Shown here: piece after piece, positions 48,291 to 60,916 of the stretch
Layout of the letters: every line of letters begins with the position of its first letter
Numbering within the stretch: the stretch's first letter is position 1
DNA from: Ascidia mentula
Lineage: Eukaryota; Chordata; Ascidiacea; Phlebobranchia; Ascidiidae
DNA length: 64,000 bases
Reading direction: 5' to 3'
NCBI GenBank assembly: GCA_947561715.1
Contig: OX387200.1
Location: 6,016,501-6,080,500, forward strand
Position numbers and translations under genes: made by a program
The notes under the pieces: model-generated
What the model was told of the DNA's origin: nothing
The model's input: only the letters and a program-made list of their open reading frames with translations
The model's database searches: none

Positions 48291-51200
48291 GCAGGCGGAA
48301 ATTCTCAAAATTAGTCAATTCCGTCCGACCTTAGCGACCATAGTTTGTAACATGCGTTTTCGCGCAGCAATAAAAAACTAGAAGACATAGTCATCTCTGG
48401 TTTTCATTACTCGTTTTGCAGTGGCATCTAGTATTTGTGTTTAAAATTTCAAGTCGCTTGATTTAAAATTGTTTATATTGCAGGCGGACAACTCTCAGAA
48501 TTAGTTAATTCCATACGAACTTAGGGACCATAGTTTGTAACATGTGTTTTCGCGCAGCAACAAAAAACTAGAGGACATAGGCCAATTTGGTTTTCATTGC
48601 TCGTTTTGCAGTGGCATCTAGTATTTGTGTGCGAAATTTCAAGTCGCTTGATTTAAAATTGTTTATATTGCAGGCGGACAACTCTCAAAATTAGTTAATT
48701 CCGCCCGACCTTAACGACCATAGTTTGTAACATGCGTTTTCGCGCAGCAATAAAAAACTAGAAGACATAGTCCAATTTGGTTTTCATTACTCGTTTTGCT
48801 GTGGCGTCTAGTATTTGTGAACTAAACTTCAAGTCGCTTGATTCAACTCTCAAAATTAGTTAATTCCGCCCGACCTTCGCCACCACAGTTTGTAAAATGC
48901 GTTTTCGCGCAGCAATAAAAAACTAGAAGACATAGGCCAATTTGGTTTTCATTGCTCGTTTTGCAGTGGCATCTAGTATTTGTGTGAGAAATTGCAAGTC
49001 GCTTGATTTAAAATTGTTTATATTGCAGGCGGACAACTCTCAAAATTGGTTAATTCCGCCCGAACTTAGCGACCATAGTTTGTAACATGCGTTTTCGCGC
49101 AGCAATAAAAAACTAGAGGACATAGGCCAATTTGGTTTCCATTGCTCGTTTTGCAGTGGCATCTAGTATTTGTGTGCGAAATTTCAAGTCGTTTGATTCA
49201 AAATTGTTTATATTGCAGGCGGACAACTCTCAAAATTAGTTATTTCCGCCAGACCTTAGCGACCATAGTTTGTAACATGTGTTTTCGCGCAGCAATAAAA
49301 AACTAGAGGACAAAGTCCAATTTGGTTTTCATTGCTCGTTTTGCAGTGGCATCTAGTATTTGTGTGAGAAATTTCAAGTCGCTTGATTAAAAATTGTTTA
49401 TATTGCAGGCGGGTTTCTCAAAATTAGTCAATTCCGTCCGACCTTAGCGACCATAGTTTGTAACATGTGTTTTCGCGCAGCAATAAAAAACTAGAGGACA
49501 TAGGCCAATTTGGTTTTCATTACTCGTTTTGCTGTGGCATCTAGTATTTGTGTACAAAACTTCAAGTCGCTTGATTCAACTCTCAAAATTAGTTAATTCC
49601 GCCCGACCTTCGCCACCACAGTTTGTAAAATGCGTTTTCGCGCAGCAATAAAAAACTAGAGGACATAGGCCAATTTGGTTTTCATTGCTCGTTTTGCAGT
49701 GGCATCTAGTATTTGTGTGCGAAATTTCAAGTCGCTTGATTCAAAATTGTTTATATTGCAGGCGGACAACTCTCAAAATTGGTTAATTCCGCCCGACCTT
49801 AGCGACCATAGTTTGTAACATGTGTTTTCGCGCAGCAATAAAAAACTAGAGGACATAGGCCAATTTGGTTTTCATTGCTCGTTTTGCAGTGGCATCTAGT
49901 ATTTGTGTGCAAAATTTCAAGTCGCTTGATTAAAAATTGTTTATATTGCAGGCGGGTTTCTCAAAATTAGTCAATTCCGTCCGACCTTAGCGACCATAGT
50001 TTGTAACATGCGTTTTCGCGCAGCAATAAAAAACTAGAAGACATAGTCATACCTGGTTTTCATTACTCGTTTTGCTGTGGCATCTAGTATTTGTGTACAA
50101 AACTTCAAGTCGCTTGATTCAACTCTCAAAATTAGTTAATTCCGCCCGACCTTCGCCACCACAGTTTGTAAAATGCGTTTTCGCGCAGCAATGAAAAACT
50201 AGAGGACATAGGCCAATTTGGTTTTCATTGCTCGTTTTGCAGTGGCATCTAGTATTTGTGTGCGAAACTTCAAGTCGCTTGATTCAAAATTGTTTATATT
50301 GCAGGCGGACAACTCTCAAAATTAGTTATTTCCGCCCGACCTTAGCGACCATAGTTTGTAACATGTGTTTTCGCGCAGCAATAAAAAACTAGAGGACATA
50401 GGCCAATTTGGTTTTCATTGCTTGTTTTGCAGTGGCATCTAGTATTTGTGTGCGAAATTTCAAGTCGCTTGATTAAAAATTGTTTATATTGCAGGCGGGT
50501 TTCTCAAAATTAGTCAATTCCGTTCGACCTTAGCGACCATAGTTTGTAACATGCGTTTTCGCACAGCAATAAAAAAGTAGAGGACATAGTCCAATTTGGT
50601 TTTCATTACTCGTTTTGCAGTGGCAACTAGTATTTGTGTGCGAAACTTCAAGTCGCTTGATTTAAAATTGTTTGTATTGCAGGCGGGTTTCTTAAAATTA
50701 GTCAATTCCGTCCGACCTTAGCGACCATAGTTTGTAACATGCGTTTTCGCGCAGCAATAAAAAACTAGAGGACATAGGCCAATTTGGTTTTCATTGCTCG
50801 TTTTGCAGTGGCATCTAATATTTGTGTGCGAAATTTCAAGTCGCTTGATTCAAAATTGTTTATATTGCAGGCGGACAACTCTCAAAATTAGTTATTTCCG
50901 CCAGACCTTAGCGACCATAGTTTGTAACATATGTTTTCGCGCAGCAATAAAAAACTAGAGGACATAGGCCAATTTGGTTTTCATTGCTCGTTTTGCAGTG
51001 GCATCTAGTATTTGTGTGCGAAACTTCAAGTCGCTTGATTCAAAATTGTTTGTATTGCAGGCGGGTTTCTCAAAATTAGTCAATTCCGTCCAACCTTAGC
51101 GACCATAGCTTGTAACATGTGTTTTCGCGCAGGAATAAAAAACTAGAGGACATAGTCCAATTTGGTTTTCATTACTTGTTTTGCAGTGGCATCTAGTATT

Positions 51201-54200
51201 TGTGTGCGAAACTTCAAGTCGCTTGATTTAAAATTGTTTATATTGCAGGCGGACAACTCTCAAAATTAGTCAATTCCGTCCGACCTTAGCGACCATAGTT
51301 TGTAACATGTGTTTTCGCGCAGCAATAAAAAACTAGAGGACATAGTCCAATTTGGTTTTCATTACTCGTTTTGCAGTGGCATCTAGTATTTGTGTGCGAA
51401 ACTTCATGTCGCTTGATTTAAAATTGTTTATATTGCAGGCGGACAACTCTCAAAATTAGCCAATTCCGTCCGACCTTAGCGACCATAGTTTGTAAAATGC
51501 GTTTTCGCGCAGCAATAAAAAACTAGAGGACATAGTCCAATTTGGTTTTTATTACTCGTTTTGCAGTGGCATCTAGTATTTGTGTGCGAAACTTCAAGTC
51601 GCTTGATTTAAAATTGTTTATATTGCAGGCGGACAACTCTCAAAATTAGTCAATTCCGTCCGACCTTAGCGACCATAGTTTGTAACATGTGTTTTCGCGC
51701 AGCAATAAAAAACTAGAGGACATAGTCCAATTTGGTTTTCATTACTCGTTTTGCAGTGGCATCTAGTATTTGTGTGCGAAACTTCAAGTCGCTTGATTTA
51801 AAATTGTTTATATTGCAGGCGGACAACTCTCAAAATTAGTCAATTCCGTCCGACCTTAGCGACCATAGTTTGTAACATGTGTTTTCGCGCAGCAATAAAA
51901 AACTAGAGGACATAGTCCAATTTGGTTTTCATTACTCGTTTTGCAGTGGCATCTAGTATTTGTGTGCGAAACTTCAAGTCGCTTGATTTAAAATTGTTTG
52001 TATTGCAGGCGGGTTTCTCAAAATTAGACAATTCCGTCCGACCTTAGCGACCATAGTTTGTAACATGCGTTTTCGCGCAGCAATAAAAAACTAGAGGACA
52101 TAGGCCAATTTGGTTTTCATTGCTCGTTTTGCAGTGGCATCTAGTATTTGTGTGCAAAATTTCAAGTCGCTTGATTCAACTCTCAAAATTAGTTATTTCG
52201 GCAAGACCTTAGCGACCATAGTTTGTAACATGCGTTTTCGCGCAGCAATAAAAAACTAGAGGACAAAGGCCAATTTGGTTTCCATTGCTCGTTTTGCAGT
52301 GGCATCTTGTATTTGTGTGCGAAATTTCAAGTCGCTTGATTTAAAATTGTTTATATTGCAGGCGGGAATTCTCAAAATTAGTTAATTCCGCACGACCTTA
52401 GCGACCATAGTTTGTAACATGCGTTTTCGCGCAGCAATAAAAAACTAGAGGACATAGGCCAATTTGGTTTTCATTGCTCGTTTTGCAGTGGCATCTAGTA
52501 TTTGTGTACAAAACTTCAAGTCGCTTGATTCAACTCTCAAAATTAGTTAATTCCGCCAGACCTTAGCGACCATAGTTTGTAACATGCGTTTTCGCGCAGC
52601 AATAAAAAACTAGAGGACATAGTCCAATTTTGTTTTCCATTGCTCGTTTTGCAGTGGCATCTAGTATTTGTGTACAAAACTTCAAGTCGCTTGATTCAAC
52701 TCTCAAAATTAGTTAATTCCGCCAGACCTTAGCGACCATAGTTTGTAACATGCGTTTTCGCGCAGCAATAAAAAACTAGAGGACATAGGCCAATTTGGTT
52801 TTCATTACTCGTTTTGCTGTGGCATCTAGTATTTGTGTGCGAAACTTCAAGTCGCTTGATTCAACTCTCAAAATTAGTTAATTCCGCCAGACCTTAGCGA
52901 CCATAGTTTGTAACATGCGTTTTCGCGCAGCAATAAAAAACTAGAGGACATAGGCCAATTTGGTTTTCATTGCTCGTTTTGCAGTGGCATCTAGTATTTG
53001 TGTACAAAACTTCAAGTCGCTTGATTCAACTCTCAAAATTAGTTAATTCCGCCAGACCTTAGCGACCATAGTTTGTAACATGCGTTTTCGCGCAGCAATA
53101 AAAAACTAGAGGACATAGGCCAATTTGGTTTTCATTACTCGTTTTGCTGTGGCATCTAGTATTTGTGTGCGAAACTTCAAGTCGCTTGATTCAACTCTCA
53201 AAATTAGTTAATTCCGCCAGACCTTAGCGACCATAGTTTGTAACATGCGTTTTCGCGCAGCAATAAAAAACTAGAGGACATAGGCCAATTTGGTTTTCAT
53301 TACTCGTTTTGCTGTGGCATCTAGTATTTGTGTACAAAACTTCAAGTCGCTTGATTCAACTCTCAAAATTAGTTAATTCCGCCAGACCTTAGCGACCATA
53401 GTTTGTAACATGCGTTTTCGCGCAGCAATAAAAAACTAGAGGACATAGGCCAATTTGGTTTTCATTACTCGTTTTGCTGTGGCATCTAGTATTTGTGTGC
53501 GAAACTTCAAGTCGCTTGATTCAACTCTCAAAATTAGTTAATTCCGCCAGACCTTAGCGACCATAGTTTGTAACATGCGTTTTCGCGCAGCAATAAAAAA
53601 CTAGAGGACATAGGCCAATTTGGTTTTCATTACTCGTTTTGCTGTGGCATCTAGTATTTGTGTGCGAAACTTCAAGTCGCTTGATTCAACTCTCAAAATT
53701 AGTTAATTCCGCCAGACCTTAGCGACCATAGTTTGTAACATGCGTTTTCGCGCAGCAATAAAAAACTAGAGGACATAGGCCAATTTGGTTTTCATTACTC
53801 GTTTTGCTGTGGCATCTAGTATTTGTGTGCGAAACTTCAAGTCGCTTGATTCAACTCTCAAAATTAGTTAATTCCGCCAGACCTTAGCGACCATAGTTTG
53901 TAACATGCGTTTTCGCGCAGCAATAAAAAACTAGAGGACATAGGCCAATTTGGTTTTCATTACTCGTTTTGCTGTGGCATCTAGTATTTGTGTGCGAAAC
54001 TTCAAGTCGCTTGATTCAACTCTCAAAATTAGTTAATTCCGCCAGACCTTAGCGACCATAGTTTGTAACATGCGTTTTCGCGCAGCAATAAAAAACTAGA
54101 GGACATAGGCCAATTTGGTTTTCATTACTCGTTTTGCTGTGGCATCTAGTATTTGTGTGCGAAACTTCAAGTCGCTTGATTCAACTCTCAAAATTAGTTA

Positions 54201-57200
54201 ATTCCGCCAGACCTTAGCGACCATAGTTTGTAACATGCGTTTTCGCGCAGCAATAAAAAACTAGAGGACATAGGCCAATTTGGTTTTCATTACTCGTTTT
54301 GCTGTGGCATCTAGTATTTGTGTACAAAACTTCAAGTCGCTTGATTCAACTCTCAAAATTAGTTAATTCCGCCAGACCTTAGCGACCATAGTTTGTAACA
54401 TGCGTTTTCGCGCAGCAATAAAAAACTAGAGGACATAGGCCAATTTGGTTTTCATTACTCGTTTTGCTGTGGCATCTAGTATTTGTGTGCGAAACTTCAA
54501 GTCGCTTGATTCAACTCTCAAAATTAGTTAATTCCGCCAGACCTTAGCGACCATAGTTTGTAACATGCGTTTTCGCGCAGCAATAAAAAACTAGAGGACA
54601 TAGGCCAATTTGGTTTTCATTACTCGTTTTGCTGTGGCATCTAGTATTTGTGTACAAAACTTCAAGTCGCTTGATTCAACTCTCAAAATTAGTTAATTCC
54701 GTCCGACCTTAGCGACCATAGTTTGTAACATGCGTTTTCGCGCAGCAATAAAAAACTAGAGGACCTAGGCCAATTTGGTTTTCATTACTCGTTTTGCTGT
54801 GACATCTAGTATTTGTGTGCGAAATTTCAAGTCGCTTGATTCAACTCTCAAAATTAGTTAATTCCGCCAGACCTTAGCGACCATAGTTTGTAACATGCGT
54901 TTTCGCGCAGCAATAAAAAACTAGAGGACATAGGCCAATTTGGTTTCCATTGCTCATTTTGCTGTGGCATCTAGTATTTGTGTACAAAACTTCAAGTCGC
55001 TTGATTCAACTCTCAAAATTAGTTAATTCCGCCAGACCTTAGCGACCATAGTTTGTAACATGCGTTTTCGCGCAGCAATAAAAAACTAGAGGACATAGTC
55101 CAATTTGGTTTTCATTACTCGTTTTGCAGTGGCATCTAGTATTTGTGTTTAAAATTTCAAGTCGCTTGATTTAAAATTGTTTATATTGCAGGCGGACAAC
55201 TCTCAGAATTAGTTAATTCCATACGAACTTAGGGACCATAGTTTGTAACATGTGTTTTCGCGCAGCAACAAAAAACTAGAGGACATAGGCCAATTTGGTT
55301 TTCATTGCTCGTTTTGCAGTGGCATCTAGTATTTGTGTGCGAAATTTCAAGTCGCTTGATTTAAAATTGTTTATATTGCAGGCGGACAACTCTCAGAATT
55401 AGTTAATTCCATACGAACTTAGGGACCATAGTTTGTAACATGTGTTTTCGCGCAGCAACAAAAAACTAGAGGACATAGGCCAATTTGGTTTTCATTGCTC
55501 GTTTTGCAGTGGCATCTAGTATTTGTGTGCGAAATTTCAAGTCGCTTGATTTAAAATTGTTTATATTGCAGGCGGACAACTCTCAAAATTAGTTAATTCC
55601 GCCCGACCTTAACGACCATAGTTTGTAACATGCGTTTTCGCGCAGCAATAAAAAACTAGAAGACATAGTCCAATTTGGTTTTCATTACTCGTTTTGCTGT
55701 GGCGTCTAGTATTTGTGTACTAAACTTCAAGTCGCTTGATTCAACTCTCAAAATTAGTTAATTCCGCCCGACCTTCGCCACCACAGTTTGTAAAATGCGT
55801 TTTCGCGCAGCAATAAAAAACTAGAAGACATAGGCCAATTTGGTTTTCATTGCTCGTTTTGCAGTGGCATCTAGTATTTGTGTGAGAAATTGCAAGTCGC
55901 TTGATTTAAAATTGTTTATATTGCAGGCGGACAACTCTCAAAATTAGTTAATTCCGCCCGAACTTAGCGACCATAGTTTGTAACATGCGTTTTCGCGCAG
56001 CAATAAAAAACTAGAGGACATAGGCCAATTTGGTTTCCTCTGCTCGTTTTGCAGTGGCATCTAGTATTTGTGTGCGAAATTTCAAGTCGTTTGATTCAAA
56101 ATTGTTTATATTGCAGGCGGACAACTCTCAAAATTAGTTATTTCCGCCAGACCTTAGCGACCATAGTTTGTAACATGTGTTTTCGCGCAGCAATAAAAAA
56201 CTAGAGGACAAAGTCCAATTTGGTTTTCATTGCTCGTTTTGCAGTGGCATCTAGTATTTGTGTGCGAAATTTCAAGTCGCTTGATTAAAAATTGTTTATA
56301 TTGCAGGCGGGTTTCTCAAAATTAGTCAATTCCGTCCGACCTTAGCGACCATAGTTTGTAACATGTGTTTTCGCGCAGCAATAAAAAACTAGAGGACATA
56401 GGCCAATTTGGTTTTCATTACTCGTTTTGCTGTGGCATCTAGTATTTGTGTACAAAACTTCAAGTCGCTTGATTCAACTCTCAAAATTAGTTAATTCCGC
56501 CCGACCTTCGCTACCACAGTTTGTAAAATGCGTTTTCGCGCAGCAATAAAAAACTAGAGGACATAGGCCAATTTGGTTTTCATTGCTCGTTTTGCAGTGG
56601 CATCTAGTATTTGTGTGCGAAATTTCAAGTCGCTTGATTCAAAATTGTTTATATTGCAGGCGGACAACTCTCAAAATTGGTTAATTCCGCCCGACCTTAG
56701 CGACCATAGTTTGTAACATGTGTTTTCGCGCAGCAATAAAAAACTAGAGGACATAGGCCAATTTGGTTTTCATTGCTCGTTTTGCAGTGGCATCTAGTAT
56801 TTGTGTGCAAAATTTCAAGTCGCTTGATTAAAAATTGTTTATGTTGCAGGCGGGTTTCTCAAAATTAGTCAATTCCGTCCGACCTTAGCGACCATAGTTT
56901 GTAACATGCGTTTTCGCGCAGCAATAAAAAACTAGAAGACATAGTCATACCTGGTTTTCATTACTCGTTTTGCTGTGGCATCTAGTATTTGTGTACAAAA
57001 CTTCAAGTCGCTTGATTCAACTCTCAAAATTAGTTAATTCCGCCCGACCTTCGCCACCACAGTTTGTAAAATGCGTTTTCGCGCAGCAATGAAAAACTAG
57101 AGGACATAGGCCAATTTGGTTTTCATTGCTCGTTTTGCAGTGGCATCTAGTATTTGTGTGCGAAACTTCAAGTCGCTTGATTCAAAATTGTTTATATTGC

Positions 57201-59449
57201 AGGCGGACAACTCTCAAAATTAGTTATTTCCGCCCGACCTTAGCGACCATAGTTTGTAACATGTGTTTTCGCGCAGCAATAAAAAACTAGAGGACATAGG
57301 CCAATTTGGTTTTCATTGCTTGTTTTGCAGTGGCATCTAGTATTTGTGTGCGAAATTTCAAGTCGCTTGATTAAAAATTGTTTATATTGCAGGCGGGTTT
57401 CTCAAAATTAGTCAATTCCGTTCGACCTTAGCGACCATAGTTTGTAACATGCGTTTTCGCACAGCAATAAAAAAGTAGAGGACATAATCCAATTTGGTTT
57501 TCATTACTCGTTTTGCAGTGGCAACTAGTATTTGTGTGCGAAACTTCAAGTCGCTTGATTTAAAATTGTTTGTATTGCAGGCGGTTTTCTTAAAATTAGT
57601 CAATTCCGTCCGACCTTAGCGACCATAGTTTGTAACATGCGTTTTCGCGCAGCAATAAAAAACTAGAGGACATAGGCCAATTTGGTTTTCATTGCTCGTT
57701 TTGCAGTGGCATCTAATATTTGTGTGCGAAATTTCAAGTCGCTTGATTCAAAATTGTTTATATTGCAGGCGGACAACTCTCAAAATTAGTTATTTCCGCC
57801 AGACCTTAGCGACCATAGTTTGTAACATATGTTTTCGCGCAGCAATAAAAAACTAGAGGACATAGGCCAATTTGGTTTTCATTGCTCGTTTTGCAGTGGC
57901 ATCTAGTATTTGTGTGCGAAACTTCAAGTCGCTTGATTCAAAATTGTTTGTATTGCAGGCGGGTTTCTCAAAATTAGTCAATTCCGTCCAACCTTAGCGA
58001 CCATAGCTTGTAACATGTGTTTTCGCGCAGCAATAAAAAACTAGAGGACATAGTCCAATTTGGTTTTCATTACTCGTTTTGCAGTGGCATCTAGTATTTG
58101 TGTGCGAAACTTCATGTCGCTTGATTTAAAATTGTTTATATTGCAGGCGGACAACTCTCAAAATTAGCCAATTCCGTCCGACCTTAGCGACCATAGTTTG
58201 TAACATGCGTTTTCGCGCAGCAATAAAAAACTAGAGGACATAGTCCAATTTGGTTTTTATTACTCGTTTTGCAGTGGCATCTAGTATTTGTGTGCGAAGC
58301 TTCAAGTCGCTTGATTTAAAATTGTTTATATTGCAGGCGGACAACTCTCAAAATTAGTCAATTCCGTCCGACCTTAGCGACCATAGTTTGTAACATGCAT
58401 TTTCGCGCAGCAATAAAAAACTAGAGGACATAGTCCAATTTGGTTTTCATTACTCGTTTTGCAGTGGCATCTAGTATTTGTGTGCGAAACTTCAAGTCGC
58501 TTGATTTAAAATTGTTTGTATTGCAGGCGGGTTTCTCAAAATTAGTCAATTCCGTCCGACCTTAGCGACCATAGTTTGTAACATGCGTTTTCGCGCAGCA
58601 ATAAAAAACTAGAGGACATAGTCCAATTTGGTTTTCATTGCTCGTTTTGCAGTGGCATCTAGTATTTGTGTGCGAAACTTCAAGTCGCTTGATTTAAAAT
58701 TGTTTATATTGCAGGCGGACAACTCTCAAAATTAGTCAATTCCGTCCGACCTTAGCGACCATAGTTTGTAACATGCGTTTTCGCGCAGCAATAAAAAACT
58801 AGAGGACATAGTCCAATTTGGTTTTCATTGCTCGTTTTGCAGTGGCATCTAGTATTTGTGTGCGAAACTTCAAGTCGCTTGATTTAAAATTGTTTATATT
58901 GCAGGCGGACAACTCTCAAAATTAGTCAATTCCGTCCGACCTTAGCGACCATAGTTTGTAACATGCGTTTTCGCGCAGCAATAAAAAACTAGAGGACATA
59001 GTCCAATTTGGTTTTCATTACTCGTTTTGCAGTGGCATCTAGTATTTGTGTGCGAAACTTCAAGTCGCTTGATTTAAAATTGTTTGTATTGCAGGCGGGT
59101 TTCTCAAAATTAGTCAATTCCGTCCGACCTTAGCGACCATAGTTTGTAACATGCGTTTTCGCGCAGCAATAAAAAACTAGAGGACATAGTCCAATTTGGT
59201 TTTCATTGCTCGTTTTGCAGTGGCATCTAGTATTTGTGTGCAAAATTTCAAGTCGCTTGATTTAAAATTGTTTATATTGCAGGCGGGATTTCTCAAAATT
59301 AGTTAATTCCGCCCGACCTTAGCGACCATAGTTTGTATCATGCGTTCTTGCGCAGCAATAAAAAACTAGAGGACATAGTCCAATTTGGTTTACTCTGCTC
59401 GTTTTGCAGTGGCATGTAGTATTTGTGTGCGAAATTTCAAGTCGCTTGA
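48291..59449. repeat. 190/165-bp satellite, subfamily B
   Basis: Related to subfamily A over the whole unit but clearly diverged, with CGCGCAGCAATAAAAAACTA at the monomer join. Full units are 190 bp (48361, 48551, 48741). A variant lacks about 25 bp around ATTGTTTATATTGCAGGCGG and is 165 bp long (52924, 53089, 53254). A third form reads GGCGGGTTTCTC and is slightly shorter. The 165-bp form runs unbroken from about 52450 to 55080. The array stops abruptly at about 59449. Confidence 0.93.
55100..58200. repeat. Segmental copy inside the satellite (matches about 48400-51500)
   Basis: Diagnostic monomer variants recur in the same order at both places: the ATACGAACTTAGGG monomer, TCATACCTGG at 50047 and 56945, the AAAAAAGTAGAGG variant, TAACATATG, and ACTTCATGTCGC at 51401 and 58109. 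Spacing is about 6.71 kb, rising to about 6.90 kb where one extra 190-bp monomer is present. The homogeneous 165-bp block lies between the two copies. Confidence 0.8.
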
Positions 59450-60810
59450 AGCAAATCGACAAACAAAACGTCATGACGAGATCAATAGATTTAATTGGAC
59501 TCGCGGAGCAGTTTAAAATCTGATATTGAAAAATTCAGTACTGCAGAGTACTCTGACAATTTGTGTCGTTTATGCTACCGCGATGAGTCTCAATTAAGGT
59601 CGGCTGACTTGCTGGCTAGTTGCCACTGAATTGTCTGTTCACCTGCGCTCTCGGCTGAGATGCAGACAGGCAGAATAATTGTAATTATGGTTTATTGATC
59701 GAATCGAAATCAGAATTAGGCTTTTTGAAAGTAGAAGAGCATAGCATGGAATAGAATTGAATCAAATAGAATAGAATGGTAAGAAAGACGAAAGCCTTAT
59801 TGTACAAACTGGAAGCCACATGACGTGCGATGTAGTGAGAAAAAGGCAGTGTTTTCGTAAATGCCATGTGGATATTTAATAAGTGGATAAGTCTCTAGGG
59901 CATTATTTAAGATAGAGTGTCGCTGTCAAACAAAAACTCCTCCCTATGATGGAACACGGGAAAAAGTCTTATCAAAACATCTTTACGCATGCGGCTTTGT
60001 AAAGCAATTGCGAGCACATTGTCACTCCCTCAAAATAGTTACCAACACTTCAAAGGCGGTTTACATCACACGACCTGCAGTACCACCAGCTATGCATTCA
60101 GTGTTCAAACATAGAGACGTTAAAACAAAAAGCTATAGGTTTAATAGACAATTTGTTGTCACTGATGGTCGGACTTACACTAGACCCCGGAAGAACTTAC
60201 GCAACCTTGATACTTAAGAGGTTTATTAGAGACTCATAGAAGCTATACACGCAATGTTTTCACTGTTCAGTGTTCACTTCCATTATTTTTTGTAAATAAT
60301 ATTCATTTATTTTCATCACTGTATGCTCTAACAGCTGTGCCTTGTTGCAACAACGTTGTTCATCACTGTAGTGTATTTCTTTTCTATGTAACTTCATATT
60401 CAATAAATCTCTTCACTTCATGTAAATTTATTGCTTAAGTACAGACTTGAGAATTCCAAACTAATTAACATATCAAATCAATTAAAGTGTGGGATTTTCA
60501 ACGCCAAAATATATGGACCTCTACCTCCATCTAACGGTTTTCCAATGTTGAGACTCGACTTAAAAAATTATGTTCCGAACAAAAATTGTAACACCAAATG
60601 GTCGTTAGGAACCTTTACCAATGCTAACCAAAATTATGTTACAAAAAAAAATCTCGTTCCGAACCGTTACATAGGAAAAGATTGGAGCAAGCAATAAAAT
60701 TACAACTAAAACAGATTTTTTTTACTCTGTGCTTTTGCAAGTGTAGAGATGTTTGTCAATTAATCAAAAACTATTGGCTTCAATAAAATTTGAGAACAGT
60801 GTTTTCATAC
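59450..60810. other. Non-satellite part of the first intron
   Basis: Single-copy AT-rich sequence between the satellite and exon 1 at 60811. No exon or known element recognised. At about 60560-60680 a diverged stretch (CGTTCCGAACCGTTACATAGGAAAA) echoes, in inverted orientation, the left edge of the minisatellite at about 41117-41165. Confidence 0.45.
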
Positions 60811-60916
60811 CAGTGATAAACACATGCCTTGAAGATAGGTTTTTAATTTTCTGTCGACGAAATACAGCCTTAAGAGCATACAGCAGTGCAAAACCAACCA
60901 ACAGATATAACCACAT

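Larger units (their letters stand above)
39561..60916 (-). pseudogene. SDR9C-like gene with satellite-filled first intron and a frameshift in exon 5
   Basis: Exons 60811-60916, 41006-41055, 40784-40940, 40466-40624, 40308-40406, 40071-40228, 39737-39906, 39561-39638. Exon 1 encodes MWLYLLVGFALLYALKAVF and ends HVFITG at a GT donor; exon 2 resumes CDHGFG in the right phase with the family's 50-bp length, and no other exon 1 lies closer. NNAGIAG, RIVNMSSYTGRF, YAISKFGVEGFSD, LIEPGAF and the end PVPACSVKKH are all visible. Exon 5 is 99 instead of 103 bp: 4 bases are missing between RFAPS and YAISK, so the frame fails before the active-site Tyr. Intron 4 has a GC donor. With 4 bases added the product would be 326 aa. 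Either a recent pseudogene or a consensus error; the other seven exons look undamaged. Confidence 0.75.

Noticed and set aside
48151-57603. Open frames inside the 190-bp satellite
   Set aside because: Chance frames recurring with the monomers, with no codon signature.
44586-59449. CRISPR-like regular repeats
   Set aside because: Units are 165-190 bp head to tail with no unique spacers, in an intron-bearing animal genome.
59685-60697. Short open frames between the satellite and exon 1
   Set aside because: No recognisable motif, splice structure or repeat copy.
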